From Dasypus novemcinctus (lineage: Eukaryota > Chordata > Mammalia > Cingulata > Dasypodidae), in the NCBI RefSeq assembly GCF_030445035.2, contig NC_080685.1, positions 111,402,432 through 111,466,431 on the forward strand: 64,000 bases of DNA, in the 5' to 3' direction. Below are positions 45,449-57,049 of this stretch, piece after piece. Each line of letters starts with the position of its first letter. The stretch's first letter is position 1. The translations under genes were made by a program, and so were the position numbers. A model generated the notes under the pieces. The model ran no database searches, had not been told where the DNA came from, and worked only from the letters and a program-made list of their open reading frames with translations.

Positions 45449-46295
45449 AAATTATTTATTATTTTTAATGAAACTTTAGATTACATAAATGTTAACAGAA
45501 AATATAGGGAATGCCTATATACCTCACCCACTCCCCCTCCCACACTTTCCCCCATTAACAACATCCTTCATGAGTGTGGTACATTTGTTACTATTAATGA
45601 ACACATTTTGAAGTATTGCTAACCATGCTCTATAGTTTACATTATGGTTTACACTTTGCATTGTGCAACTTTGTAGGTTTTGACAGAATGTTTACTGGCC
45701 TGTGTCCGTCATTACAATATCAGAGAACAATTTGAATATCCCCAAAATGCCCCATGTTATACCTAGTCTTCCTCCTCCTTCCCCTCAGAACCCTGGTGGC
45801 CACTGCCTTTACATCACTGTACACTGTCTTCCATTATTACAAAAATAAGGTCTACTTCAGTGTATGGTTGCAATCCCCCCTTGTGTTTGTTCATTCCTCA
45901 GTCTTGAGGATTTGGGGATGGTGATGCCCACCCTGCTTCCAGTTAAGAAGGGACTTTGATCCCTTGGGGCAGGTGGGGGGAACTGTCTTGCTTGCAGTTG
46001 TAGATACTGTGTTTTGGGATGGGCGTTGTCCATCATCATCCTTCTGTTAGTTGTACTGAGCCAGTCTGATGAACTGGAGAGTAGGTGTTGGCTGCAACTC
46101 TGCTGAGATCCAGGGTTCAACCGGCATATGAACAGACCAAGATTTAAGTCTCTGCGACATACATTTAATGGGTACAGTGCTATTTATAGGTTCAAATAAA
46201 AGGGAAAGAGGAACCATGTGTAGGAACATTACAAACGAGTCCAACTCCGATACATAGGAGGGACAGGCTATCATATACTCCAAGATAGTTCCCAC
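45449..46295 (-). mobile_element. Retrotransposed element copy 2, left part (split by LTR element)
   Basis: Left 847 bp of an element bounded by a perfect 13-bp target duplication, GGGTGGAAATCTT, at 45436-45448 and 54775-54787. The left edge is A/T-rich (reverse of an A-rich tail), so the element lies on the minus strand. The first ~400 bp resemble a LINE-1 3' UTR. The part after 46070 matches the repeat at 1478-1985. The element continues at 54496 on the far side of the LTR insertion. Confidence 0.75.
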
Positions 46296-47370
46296 TGTTG
46301 TAGCAGTTGAGAGAGGTTCAATTATTTGCGTATAGAAAGGCCAGGACTCAGGAATGATTTTGAGAAGGAAAAATGGTTTATTGACGGGGCCGACCGGACT
46401 CAGGAGCTTTCTGTTTCAAACCTGAGCCCTGAACAAGATTTTCAAGTTCCTTTTATATAGGGAGGGGAGTCAAATGGTGCTTTTATCAAAGAAAACTACT
46501 TTCAGGGAAACGGACTTTGGCCCAGTGGTTAGGGCGTCCGTCTACCACACGGGAGGTCCGCGGTTCAAGCCCCAGCCCTCCTTGACCCATGTGGAGCTGG
46601 CCCATGCACAGTGCTGATGCACGCAAGGAGTGCCCTGCCATGTAGGGGTGTCCCCCGCATAGGGGAGCCCCACGCAAAAGGAGTGCGCCCCGTAAGGAGA
46701 GCCGCCCAGCGTGAAGGAGGGAGCAGCCTGCCCAGGAATGGCGCCGCCCACACTTCCCGTGCCGCTGACAACAACAGAAGCGGACAAAGAAACAAGAAGC
46801 AGCAAAAAGACACCCGGGAGGGGAATTAAATAAATAAAAATAAATAAATAAATCTTTAAAAAAGGAAAAAGAAAACTACTTTCTTTGTTAGTTAAGTCTT
46901 TGCCTGAGTACCGGGTAGGTTTTGAATTAACATATGCCCACACCTCAGGTGAGCTTGAATTAGCATCTTGCCCACATTCCATCTGGATGCAACCTTGACT
47001 ACACATTCAGTCTTGCATCCTTTCTGCACATTTAAAGCCCATATCACATAACTGGATTTCTAGAGACTAGGCACACTTGGATACAGAATTAGATGGTTTT
47101 GAATTTATGCACAGACTATATTGTATTTCCCATTCAAGGCCAAGTCCAAGTTCCCTTAAGTTTCGGCATCACCACCATCAGAGTCTCCCTGGACTGAATG
47201 GTATGTATATAGAGTTTGCATTGCTAAATGGCCTGGGACTGGAGTCGTTGCCATGGTCACCAAGGGCAGGACTGCAGCCTCTTACCATCACACCCACAAG
47301 TCAGGACAGACAGCTTAGGTTAAGGTTCTCTCTGAAGAGACAAAGAGCCTCCCACCCATAGCCCACATCA
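46296..47370 (-). mobile_element. 3' LTR of a nested minus-strand LTR retrotransposon
   Basis: LTR with TG...CA termini (minus-strand start TGATGTGGGC, end GCTACAACA). It is about 0.7 kb long after removing the SINE at 46504-46870. On the minus strand it has a TATA-like CTATATAAAAGG (46449-46460) and AATAAA (46377-46382) about 70 bases downstream, the expected U3-R layout. By eye it differs from the partner LTR at roughly 1 base in 20. The 4-bp target duplication CCAC lies at 46292-46295 and 54492-54495. Confidence 0.88.
46504..46870 (+). mobile_element. DAS-SINE inserted into the 3' LTR
   Basis: Sense copy with the target duplication GAAAACTACTTTC at 46491-46503 and 46871-46883. The same 13 bases occur once in the other LTR, at about 53991-54003, which proves that the SINE entered after the LTR element integrated. 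Confidence 0.95.
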
Positions 47371-49513
47371 TTTCCCCCCTTATGCCAAAGTTTAACTTGC
47401 TAAGCTTTGGCATAATTATTTTGGAGCTATGAGGTGGATGGCTGCTTGTTGTTTTGATTAATTACTTATCAATTTTCAGTGTAGCATCCAGGAGCCTGTT
47501 CCCAGAAGTTTAGAAGTTTTTACTCCAGACAGTAGAATCCTGGGGCGGGAGCCCCCTGCAGTTATCCTGGGGCCACCAGCGCCCATGTAGATCTCCAGCC
47601 AGGCTCCAGATCCATCTATCAATCCTGTTTCACCCTTAAAGAGTTTACACCTTTAATCTTAACGGGGTGCTGAAGGGAGGTGATCTCTATTCTGTAACTG
47701 CTTCCTGCTGGCCATGGGCTGTAGTCATTGCCTAACAAGGTGTAAAACTCTTATTTCATTTTAACTGGAGGAAGATGGATCTGGCCTTCTGTACAAAGTT
47801 GGATGAAGTTTTCATATGGTTAATAAGATGTTCATTCTGAAAGAAACAAACTTAATTAAAATTTTGGAATACCCGGTTTTAAAAGAGGACACTGGATTAC
47901 AGAGGTAGGCAAGGTTAGGTGCCTATAAAGATGGCACTCCTTTTTAAAAGCTGGTGGGAACAGTATATATATATATATATTCTAAGTTATTTATTTTCAG
48001 ATAGAAATTGCAATAGATACTTAGCTTTGTTTGAAGACACATTTCAAGCTGTTTAATGATTGGCATTCGTGTGCTCTGTCAGATGCTCCTGGTGAACTGG
48101 CACCCTTTGGGCAATTGGTTTCATTCAGGATTAGTACACCAAGTTGGAAATTTTCTTAGTTTTTAGTTGTGGGAGTGATCAGAACTACAGAATAAAGGTT
48201 TTTTTTTTAATATTTTGGTTTTAATTGTACAATTTCTGGTAATTTTGACTGTTCAATAGGTGACTCATTATTAGCAAGCAAGCCTCATTTTTGCTACACA
48301 GAATACAGTAGAATAGTAGGTTGACTGAGCTTGGCTGAGACTGCCACCTTATTCTATAGACATGTTTATTAACTGTTTAGAAAATGAATTTACCAGGAAT
48401 TTAACATGTCTAATATACTTTTGCACTTGATCTAAAATAGAAAAGATAATGTTATAATTATTAGGCATATATTTAGTACAGGATAAAAGTACAGCACTTA
48501 ATATTAACTAATGTATTACTTAATGTATAAGGATTCAGAGTTGCAATTAATAGTTTTAAGTTTCAGGTTTGTAATACTTGACATGTTATCTCTCCATGGG
48601 AGCAGGCCATAATGCCAATTGTGTTTAACTTTTACTTACAGTATCCTGGTATCTTGGCTCCACTTAGCATGTTCTTCACACAGTGAGCAAGTTGCAGCAT
48701 CGTTGATCCTAGAGAGAGTTTCCAGTATTCTACCAGCCTGGTGCATAGTGCTCTCTGGCACTATGGAACAGTGCCAGTCTGGAGGCGATATCCATTGTAC
48801 ACTTGGCTGTACCCAGTCATCACTGGCTGCTGCAGGAGCTTGAATCTGCAACGTAGTTTCCATCGACTTCAGGAGCAGAACCAGAAGCTGATACAGCAAA
48901 TATTTCTAATTGAGGGATCAGTGACCAGCCTAGCCAATAACTCACATGGAGAGGCAACCTGTAATGTATTCAAGGCCTGGTTTGAATGCACAAAAGAGTT
49001 TGACAATGTTAAAGTTTATTCCTTGTTTTTATATATATTTTAAACAATTTAATGTAACACATCATATATCAAATGACTGTTTACTTATACAATTTTATTA
49101 TTAAGATAATAGTAGGTATTTTACTTCAGTAACAGAGGGGAAAAACTATATTTTATTGTTAATTTGGAAACAGAAGATTCCCAATAGAATCAAGATAACT
49201 TTTTATTACCATTTACTTAAATATGCACCTTGTGGTGGCTTTTAGACAGGTTTTATTATCATGAAGTTATTTTTTGCCACCAATACCAATCCAAGTTTTT
49301 AGTTAACAATGACTTCTAGAACTAGAACTATTTAAACAGTTTTCAGTTTGGAAGATGTTTTACAAACTCTTTATAATTGACTACAACCACATACTAGTTA
49401 CCTTACATTTAAATAAACTTATTAAATTACAATTACTAACCAAAGAAATTTACTTTATTTATTAAGAGAGCATATCTACAATCTTTCTTCTCTAGCTCAA
49501 TTTTATTAATGTA

Positions 49514-49922
49514 GGGCGGCAGACTTGGCCCAGTGGTTAGGGCGTCCATCTACCATAAGGGAGGTCCGCGGTTCAAACCCCGGGTCTCCTTGACCCGTGT
49601 GGAGCTGGCCCATGCACAGTGCTGATGCGCGCAAGGAATGCCCTGCCACACAGGGGTGTCCCCGCTTAGGGGAACCCCACGTGCAAGGGGTGCGCCCCGT
49701 AAGGAGAGCCGCCCAGTGCGAAAGAAAGTGCAGCCTGCCCAGGAATGGTGCCGCACACACGGAGAGCTGACACAACAAGATGACGCAACAAAAAAGAAAC
49801 ACAGATTCCCGTGCCAATGACAACAACAGAAACGGACAAAGAAGACGACGCAAATAGACACAGAGAACAGACAGCCAGGGTGGGGGGAAAGGGGAGAGAA
49901 ATAAATAAATCTTTTAAAAAAA
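49514..49922 (+). mobile_element. DAS-SINE inside the LTR element
   Basis: Sense copy, complete from the tRNA-like head to an 'aaataaataaatc' tail, with the target duplication TTATTAATGTA at 49503-49513 and 49923-49933. Confidence 0.95.
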
Positions 49923-52036
49923 TTATTAATGTAAACTTACAATTTTTATTACTCTAAAGATTTGGTACATATAATGTTAATTTATTTAATGGGTGTTGGA
50001 TTCATAAACTAAGGGAGATTATACCCAAGCTAAATAAAATTGATATCATTATAGTTTATGCAAGGAATGTTCTCTTTTTTACTTTACAGGAAGCTAAAAC
50101 TTCTTTTCTTTGTTTAACTTATGAAAATGAATAATTTTTAAAAGCATACTGACTACCAGGTTTCAAAACACATTACACAATTACTTAATTTGTTTAATCA
50201 TAACCCAGGAAAGATCTCTCTCATAGTTTTTATGGACTTTTTTTTACTTACTGAAAGTTGTTACCAGAACTACTAACTACCCTTATTTTATGGCTGACAA
50301 AAGGTTTAAACTGGGAAATTACAGGGCAAACTGATTTTTAATTCCCTAGCTTAGTAGATAGGTTTAATATACCACACCTAGTCCTGCCCTCAAAGCTCTT
50401 GCAAAGAGGAGGCCCTTTCCCAATAGTTCTTATAATTAGATGTCTATTTGACCTTTCCATCCTGCATAGTCTAATTTGGGCTTCAGGAATATTATTTACA
50501 TATATAAATGCATATTTAATTTTTAACAATTTGAATAGAGCTCTTTTAAGAATTTTCACTTATTAATTTGAGACTATCATCCTGATGTATTAAGACATAC
50601 GCCGAGCAAACAGGCAGACACAAATAGAGTTAGACATGGAAACAGAACTCATTGATGTTACTTCTATTTTGCATAATTTTATATACTGTTTAGCTTAATT
50701 TAGGTTCCAGAAATATATATTACTTATATAACTGCATATTTAACTTCAACAATTTGAGCAAATAGGCAGACATGAATAGTTTGACACAAAAACATAACTT
50801 TAGTTACTTAAAGCTTCCAATTTTTACAAAATAAATATGACTGCAAAACATTTCAAAGACTCCTGAAACTTTTCTTAATTTGCACTATGACTGTACAGTT
50901 TTACACAAGAATTTTGTTTCTTAACTAATGGCTTGTAACCAAAATGTTCCCAATGTTTTAACACAATTTTCTTTTGTTTAAGAACTTTATATATATTTAC
51001 CTTGAATTTAGCAGAATTTTGGATAAGCAACAAGATTAATTCTATGTATATTTACTGAGGCTATTTGAAGCCTCAGGGAGACAGACTGGTTTCTCTCATG
51101 AATTGCCACTCTTAGGAACACTGACAGTTAAAGCAGGAGACTTTTTTTATTCCCCTCAGTCCTTGGAGATAATAAAGCTCCAGTAGTCATTTAACCCTAA
51201 GGGCTAAGAATTCTACCAGGCAGCAATTTAGTTTACACTTGGATTCATGAGAGAAGCAGGGTAACTAATACCAGGACAGGAGACAGGGATGTCCCAGCTC
51301 TTCTCTGGACTGTAGGGGCAGAAGCTATTATGAAATAACCATAGGCAAAGGCAAGGGGTGAGGCTAGACTTGAAGTAACCATAAATGAAAGTAAGTTTAG
51401 TTTAGAATTTACACTTGCAATAATAGTTTCAGGCTAAATTCACTCAGTTATTGCCTTTCTGCTGTTTTATAATATAAATGCATCTATAAATGATCTTAAC
51501 TCTTAGTTACAGTTTTCATTAATTTTTTTAACCTTAAGGTGAATTGGATACTTTTATTAGTTAAGCTACAAGAATTTTATTAGTAACAATTCTGTGAAGT
51601 TCTGCTTTTCCTAGTAATGGAACAAATTCTCATCTGCAAGTTATGCATTTAATTTACCAGCAAGAGAGCATTGGCATTTAAAGATTCACTTTAAACTACT
51701 TTTTTTTACCTTTTTACTGTGAATTCTTAGGCGCCAGCAACTGACAAGCCAAACATAGATTTTAAAGTGGCGTTTCCTTCCTTTTTTTTCTTCTTTCTCT
51801 GTAGTTTCACACCCCTGAAGTTGCCAGCCAGACCATTAAAAAGGCTATCAAGTGATTAGAGGTCTATTGATTTAAGCACTAGGCTTTTTTTTTCAGACAA
51901 GTTTACAGTTCTAAAACATTTCAAAGTTTTTTTACAGTCTTACAGAGAGATTTGGAGAAGTAGAAGACCCTGGGCAGAATGTAAATGTATTTTGACCTTT
52001 GACACCCTAGGGAGGGAACTTTACTGCATTTATTTT

Positions 52037-52414
52037 ATTTTATTTTTTTAAGATTTATTTATTTATTTAATTCCCCCCCTCCCGCCCCCCCGGTTGTCTG
52101 TTCTCTGTGTCTATTTGCTGCATCTTGTTTCTTTGTCCGCGTCTGTTGTCGTCAGTGGCACGGGAAGTGTGGGTGGTGCCATTCCTGGGCAGGCTGCACT
52201 TTCTTTCGCCCTGGGTGGCTCTCCTTACGGGGCGCACTCCTTGCGCGTGGGGCTCCCCTACGCGGGGGACACCCCTGCATGGCGTGGCACTCCTTGCGCA
52301 CATCAGCACTGAGCATGGGCCAGCTCCACACAGGTCAAGGAGGCCCAGGGTTTGAACCGCGGACGTCCCATGTGGTAGACAGACGCCCTAACCACTGGGC
52401 AAAGTCCATTTCCC
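52037..52414 (-). mobile_element. DAS-SINE inside the LTR element
   Basis: Antisense copy with the 14-bp target duplication ACTGCATTTATTTT at 52023-52036 and 52415-52428. The body is complete. Confidence 0.95.
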
Positions 52415-53137
52415 ACTGCATTTATTTTGATTCTGCTTTTCATCCCCTTCACCTCCTCCCCTGCCAGGCAGTAGGGTGCACAGCGAATAAACAGGAATGA
52501 GGTTTATGAATAGAAGGTGTGGACTCCCTGGAAAGGGGCAAGCCGCTCCCCCATTTCCAGCTTTCCGCCAAAATGAGCAGACAGAACTTAACTCAAATTT
52601 GGCACCCCTCCCAGGGACCCAGCCACTTCTGACTGAGGCAGCCCCAACAAACCCGGGTGCGTGGTGCAGACACAGACGGCCTCCAAGCCCCAACAAAGGG
52701 GTGGACCAGAGACAAGGCAGCAGAGCATGTGCAAACACCCAGACTCCTCAGTTTTGCCTCATAATCAATTCACCCCCTTGCCAATGCCAAGGGAGGGTTC
52801 CAGCTCAACTAAATTCCACCACTTTACATAACCACACAACTCTAACACCAGCATTGAGCTGACACAGACAGAAGCACAAAGGTTACTAATCTGACCCATA
52901 AGTTCTATATATATGGGTTTTTTTCAGCATGGCTGCCCCACAGCCATCACAAACCTTAGAGAGAACACTTAATATTAACATCTTGTATAAAGACAATTCA
53001 TTTGCAATTCAGCACCATAACAAAAGATTCCAGCTAGACCTTTTCTACTGTTTAACTTTACACCCAGACCAAGCTTCACTAGAAAAGCTGACCCATTTTC
53101 CTGTAACCAAGTTGTTTTTTTTAATCCAGACCAATTT

Positions 53138-53420
53138 CCAGGACATTAGGACTCGAACCTATAACATCCCTTCCTATTATAACCAAGCCTCCACTCCTTC
53201 AGTGGATATAAGACCAGTACCAGATTCCAACATGCAGTTAGACAAACCCAAAACACCAAGCCTCTTCCCTGTTTTTCTTCAGAACATTAGGACTCGAACC
53301 TATAAACATTCCTTCCTATAAAATCAAGCCCCCACTCCTTCGATTGATATAAGACCAATACCAGATTCTAATATGCAGTTAGACAAACCCAAAACACCAG
53401 GCTTTTTCCCGGTTTTTCTC
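53138..53420. repeat. Two-copy 141-bp tandem repeat in the LTR element leader
   Basis: The block starting 'acattaggactcgaacctat' at 53143 recurs at 53284 with a 141-base offset. Shared downstream text includes 'gatataagacca' and 'atgcagttagacaaaccc'. The copies differ at several positions, so the duplication is not recent. Confidence 0.8.
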
Positions 53421-53661
53421 CTTTTCTCAGACCTAGAGAGATGGCTTCCCCCCAATTTTCTGGGGCTACTAAGGTTCTCTCAGGAGGTGATCAGCCTCCC
53501 CCACTAGCAATTAAAGCTAGGGTTCTCCAGACTGTGCTCACCCAGGAAGTCTTACCTTTTTCCATGTTCGGAGTTCTTTTTCGTTCCCAGAATCTTTCTC
53601 TTCAGACCTTCCATTGCCCTCGATTTTTGTCGGGAAGATTCTGGTGGAGCCCACATCTTTT

Positions 53662-53681
53662 CTGGATTAAATTTAATCCAG
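53662..53681. repeat. Perfect 20-bp palindrome in the LTR element leader
   Basis: The bases read identically on both strands (CTGGATTAAA and its exact complement). It lies about 110 bases downstream of the primer-binding site on the minus strand. Retroviral leaders often hold palindromic dimerisation sites in this region. That role is inference here. Confidence 0.6.
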
Positions 53682-53774
53682 GGGTGCCCAGATTTGAGGT
53701 TTACCCGAGTCCTCCGGCTTTCTCAGGGATTTGGAAGGGGCAGCAAAATGCTACCATCTCTGGCCTTTGTTTGC

Positions 53775-53792
53775 AACTCCGGACGAGCCCCA
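53775..53792 (-). promoter_or_regulatory. Primer-binding site of the LTR element (tRNA-Pro-like)
   Basis: Minus-strand TGGGGCTCGTCCGG matches the start of a tRNA-Pro-type primer site apart from one missing G. Its position five bases inside the 5' LTR fixes the element's orientation. Confidence 0.7.
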
Positions 53793-53797
53793 AAAAA

Positions 53798-54491
53798 TGT
53801 TGTAGCAGTTGAGAGAGGTTCAATTATTTGTGTATAGAAAGGCCAGGACACAGGAATGACTTTGAGAAGGAAAAATGGTTTATTGACAGCTGGCCGGACT
53901 CAGGAGCTTTCTGTTTCAAATCCGAGCCCTGAACAAGATTTTCAAGTTCCTTTTATACAGGGTGGGGAGTCAAATGGTGCTTTTATCAAAGAAAACTACT
54001 TTCTTTGTTAGTTAAGTCTTTGCCTGAGTACCAGGTAGGTTTTGAATTAACATCGCCCACACCTCAGGTGAACTTGAATTAGCATCTTATCCACATTCTG
54101 TCTGGATTCAACCTTAAATACACATTCAGTCTTACATCCTTTCTGAACATTCAAAGCCCATATTACTTAACTGGATTTCTAGAGACTAGGCACACTTGGA
54201 TACAGAATTAGATGATTTTGAATTTATGCACAGGCTATATTATATTTCCCATTTGAGGCCAAGTCCAAGTTCCCTTAAGTTTCGGCATCACCACCTTCAG
54301 AGTTTCCCTGGACTGACTGGTATGTGCATAGAGTTTGCATTGCTAAATGGCCTGAGACTGGAGTCATTGCCATGGTCACCAAGAGCAGGACTGCAGCCTC
54401 TTACCGTTCCACACCCACAAGTCAGGACAGACAGCTTAGGTTAAGGTTATCTCTGAAGAGACAAAGAGCCTCCCACCCATAGCCCACATCA
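53798..54491 (-). mobile_element. 5' LTR of the nested LTR retrotransposon
   Basis: 694 bp, TG...CA bounded, collinear with 46296-47370 apart from the SINE. On the minus strand it carries CTGTATAAAAGG (53949-53960) and AATAAA in the same relative positions as its partner. It is followed by the target duplication CCAC (54492-54495). Confidence 0.9.
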
Positions 54492-54495
54492 CCAC

Positions 54496-54774
54496 TGACG
54501 GCCCTATTTCCTGGGGTTATCTTCCTACCTATTGTTTGAGATGTCTCTAGAGCCCCCAGGAGCCCCCCTGCTTGAGGCACTGTTTACTGCAGCAGTCAGT
54601 GAGCTCCTCCTGAGTCGTGCATAAGCATAACTTCTGGGATGACCTTCCAACTCATGCTGAAATCTCTTGGCCATAAAAACTCATGTGTATTTAATATTTC
54701 CCAATTTTGGTTAAGGTCTTTTTCCAAATGCATCACTAGTTGGCACTTGGCAGTAATCCCTCAGTGCCAGGGAA
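54496..54774 (-). mobile_element. Retrotransposed element copy 2, right part
   Basis: Continuation of 45449-46295 after the LTR insertion. It aligns with 1700-1985 ('tttccaaatgcatcact', 'aatccctcagtgccaggga') and ends exactly at the 13-bp target duplication. Sequence from 54788 to 55509 is unassigned and non-coding. Confidence 0.75.
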
Positions 54775-55525
54775 GGGTGGAAATCTTGATTTCTGTGTTT
54801 TCTAAGTGGCTCGGTTATTACCCTTTAAGTCACATTGTTAGAAAACCAAGGATCTCACCAGTAGTCTTGTTTTCCTTTAAAAAAAAAAAAAAAAGTATCC
54901 ACTACTTATAACTTCCCCATGTTGTAATGTATTTCCTGAAACAATTCTTATAGGGTCCATTAAAGATAATTCTCTTGTCCAGAAAAGTGTCTCAACCTGT
55001 TTGTGCGCATTCTTCTGAGTTTCGGTGAGTCATTTCCTCAAAGCAAAATTATAGGAAACTGAAAGAAAAAAAACTGGAGTGGTGTTTGAGTAAAAAAGTA
55101 CAAATTATGCCTGAAAAGGAAATACAAATCAAGGATGAACTTCTTGATTTTCAGTCAATTGTATTCACAGAAACAATCAACTAAATAGCTTTCACCTTTA
55201 TCAACTTTCATGCTTTTTTTATTTGTGTCCCCCCCTTTTCTTTAGATTGAACAAAAGTCAATTTCTTATGAACTGATGTGTTCAGCCTATGAAGCAGCAG
55301 TGAATAGTAAAATCAGCTCCAAAATGCAACACCCCTCCCTGAAGAGAGGACTAAAATGTTTTCCTTTCTATGGTGGGTGTGGGTTTAATAATAGAGTGCT
55401 TTAGCTCCTTAGACAATCATTTTTCATACCCCTATGCACTGCCATTGTAGCTGCCTTCTATTCCCAAAGCATCTATGAAATGCAGCTGGTGCCTTCCTCC
55501 TAAGAGGGCAAAAAAGGAATAAATG

Positions 55526-55927
55526 GGAAAGCAGGTTTGGCTCAATTGATATAGCGTCTGTCTACCATATGGGAGGTCCAGGGTTCAAACCCTGGGCCTC
55601 CTTGACCCATGTGGATCTGGCCCACATGCAGTGCTGATGTGCACAAGGAGTGCCCTGCCATGCAGGGATGCCCCCCGCGTAGGGGAGCCCACGCACAAGG
55701 AGTGCGCCCTGCAAGGAGAGCTGCCCAGCGTGAAAAAAGTGCAGCTTGCCCAGGAATAGCGCCACACACACGGAGAGCTGATGCAGCAACAAAAAGAGAC
55801 ACAGATTCCCAGTGGCACTGAAAAGAATACAAGCGGAAATAGAAGAACACACAGTGAATGGACACACAGAGCAGACAACGGGGAGAGGAAAGGGAGAGAA
55901 ATAAATAAATAATAAATCTTTTTTTTA
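55526..55927 (+). mobile_element. DAS-SINE (long form)
   Basis: Sense copy with a diverged A-box region ('ttggctcaattgatatagcg') but an intact B box ('gggttcaaaccctgggcc'). Target duplication AAAAAAGGAATAAATG / AAAAAAGGACTAAATG at 55510-55525 and 55928-55943. Confidence 0.92.
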
Positions 55928-56109
55928 AAAAAAGGACTAAATGTCAAGGACTAACACCATGCCACAGACGTAGTAAGCTCATGATAAATAGCAGTGATGT
56001 ATGGAAATATGGATATGGCTACAGAAATGGAGGTAGAGACTCTTCACACACTGTGCTAACACTGTGGACTGAGGGGCCCTCGTTTGCCTTCCACCTAGGG
56101 GCAGTGTTT

Positions 56110-56205
56110 ACACTGCACAGAGATGGGGGCACCAGGGACCGAACCTGGGGACCTCCCATGTGGGAAGCAGGTACTCAACTGCTTGAGCCACATGCACCCC
56201 CCCAT
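56110..56205 (-). mobile_element. DAS-related SINE fragment
   Basis: 'gggacctcccatgtgggaag' followed by 'aactgcttgagccacatgca' is the reverse of the short-type SINE head. The body upstream (to about 56040) may belong to it. No target duplication was found. Confidence 0.55.
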
Positions 56206-56293
56206 ATGTCTGGCCACAGTCTTTTACTCCAGACACAGCTGCTCAAGCAGCTTACATAATGCCTCCTTTAAAACATACTCAGATGTATGTTTT

Positions 56294-56574
56294 TCTTTTT
56301 TGTTGTTGTTGTTGTGTCATCTTGCTGTGCCAGCTCTCCGTGTGTGCGGTGCCACTCCTAGGCGGGCTGTGCTTTTTTCACGTGGGGCGGCTCTCCTTGC
56401 AGGGCACACTCCTTGCATGTGGGGCTCCCCTATGCAGGGGGTTGCACCTGCATAGCACAGCACTCCTTGCGCATGGCAGCACTGCGCATGGGCCAGCTCA
56501 CCACACGGGTCAGGAAGCCCTGGGTTTGAACCCTGGTAGGCAGATGCTCTATCAGATGAGCCACATCCACTTCC
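56294..56574 (-). mobile_element. DAS-SINE variant with (CAA)n-type end
   Basis: Antisense copy of a divergent DAS subtype. Its tail end reads 'tgttgttgttgttgtg' in place of the usual AAATAAAT tail, and the body is shorter. Target duplication CTCAGATGTATGTTTT / CTCAGATGTATATTTT at 56278-56293 and from 56575. Closest relative in the window is 61078-61374. Confidence 0.85.
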
Positions 56575-57049
56575 CTCAGATGTATATTTTTAATGTTCTT
56601 TCTTAAAGCACAGAAAACAATGTCAGCTCTTACAGGCTTTCTAGCCTCCTGGGAAAAGGTATTTTCAGTTCGTCTTTCTTTTGGCTTCTCTTAAAATCCT
56701 AGAGACATTGGAGATGATTTGGGAAACTAACAACACCTTTTCCAGGAGGTAACTGAGTGATTTGCACAAGGTCACAGGCCTTGAAAATGGCAAGTCAGGA
56801 TCACTTAAATCTTCCTCTCCCAACCACAGTGTTTTCATTACCCACTGGCCCCGCTAAGTACCAGAGGAGAGAAGAGCAGTGCTTGAAGTGTTCCATGCAT
56901 AGCTTTCTGCACATGGACTTAGAGGTGGGACAAAAGGACGGGACCTTAAACCGCCCTTGGTAGAACGAAGAGAAGAGGCCCTTCAGAACTCCTGCAGTGC
57001 TGGGCAACAGATATTATCACTGCTTTATGAGGTAACTGCATCTAAACGT

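Larger units (their letters stand above)
47371..53797 (-). mobile_element. Internal region of the nested LTR retrotransposon, no recognised gag/pol/env
   Basis: 6.4 kb, or about 5.6 kb without two later SINEs. The minus-strand polypurine tract AGGGGGGAAA (47380-47371) abuts the 3' LTR. The primer-binding site TGGGGCTCGTCCGG (53792-53779) lies five T's from the 5' LTR. It resembles the tRNA-Pro site of gammaretroviruses with one G missing. None of the short frames on either strand resembles a retroviral protein that I can identify. Much of 48000-52000 is AT-rich. The element was therefore probably mobilised by helper proteins or is heavily eroded. Confidence 0.8.

Noticed and set aside
52929-53321. 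130-codon plus-strand frame in the ERV leader
   Set aside because: It lies antisense to the element, spans the 141-bp duplication and shows no domain. The apparent internal peptide repeat is the DNA repeat.
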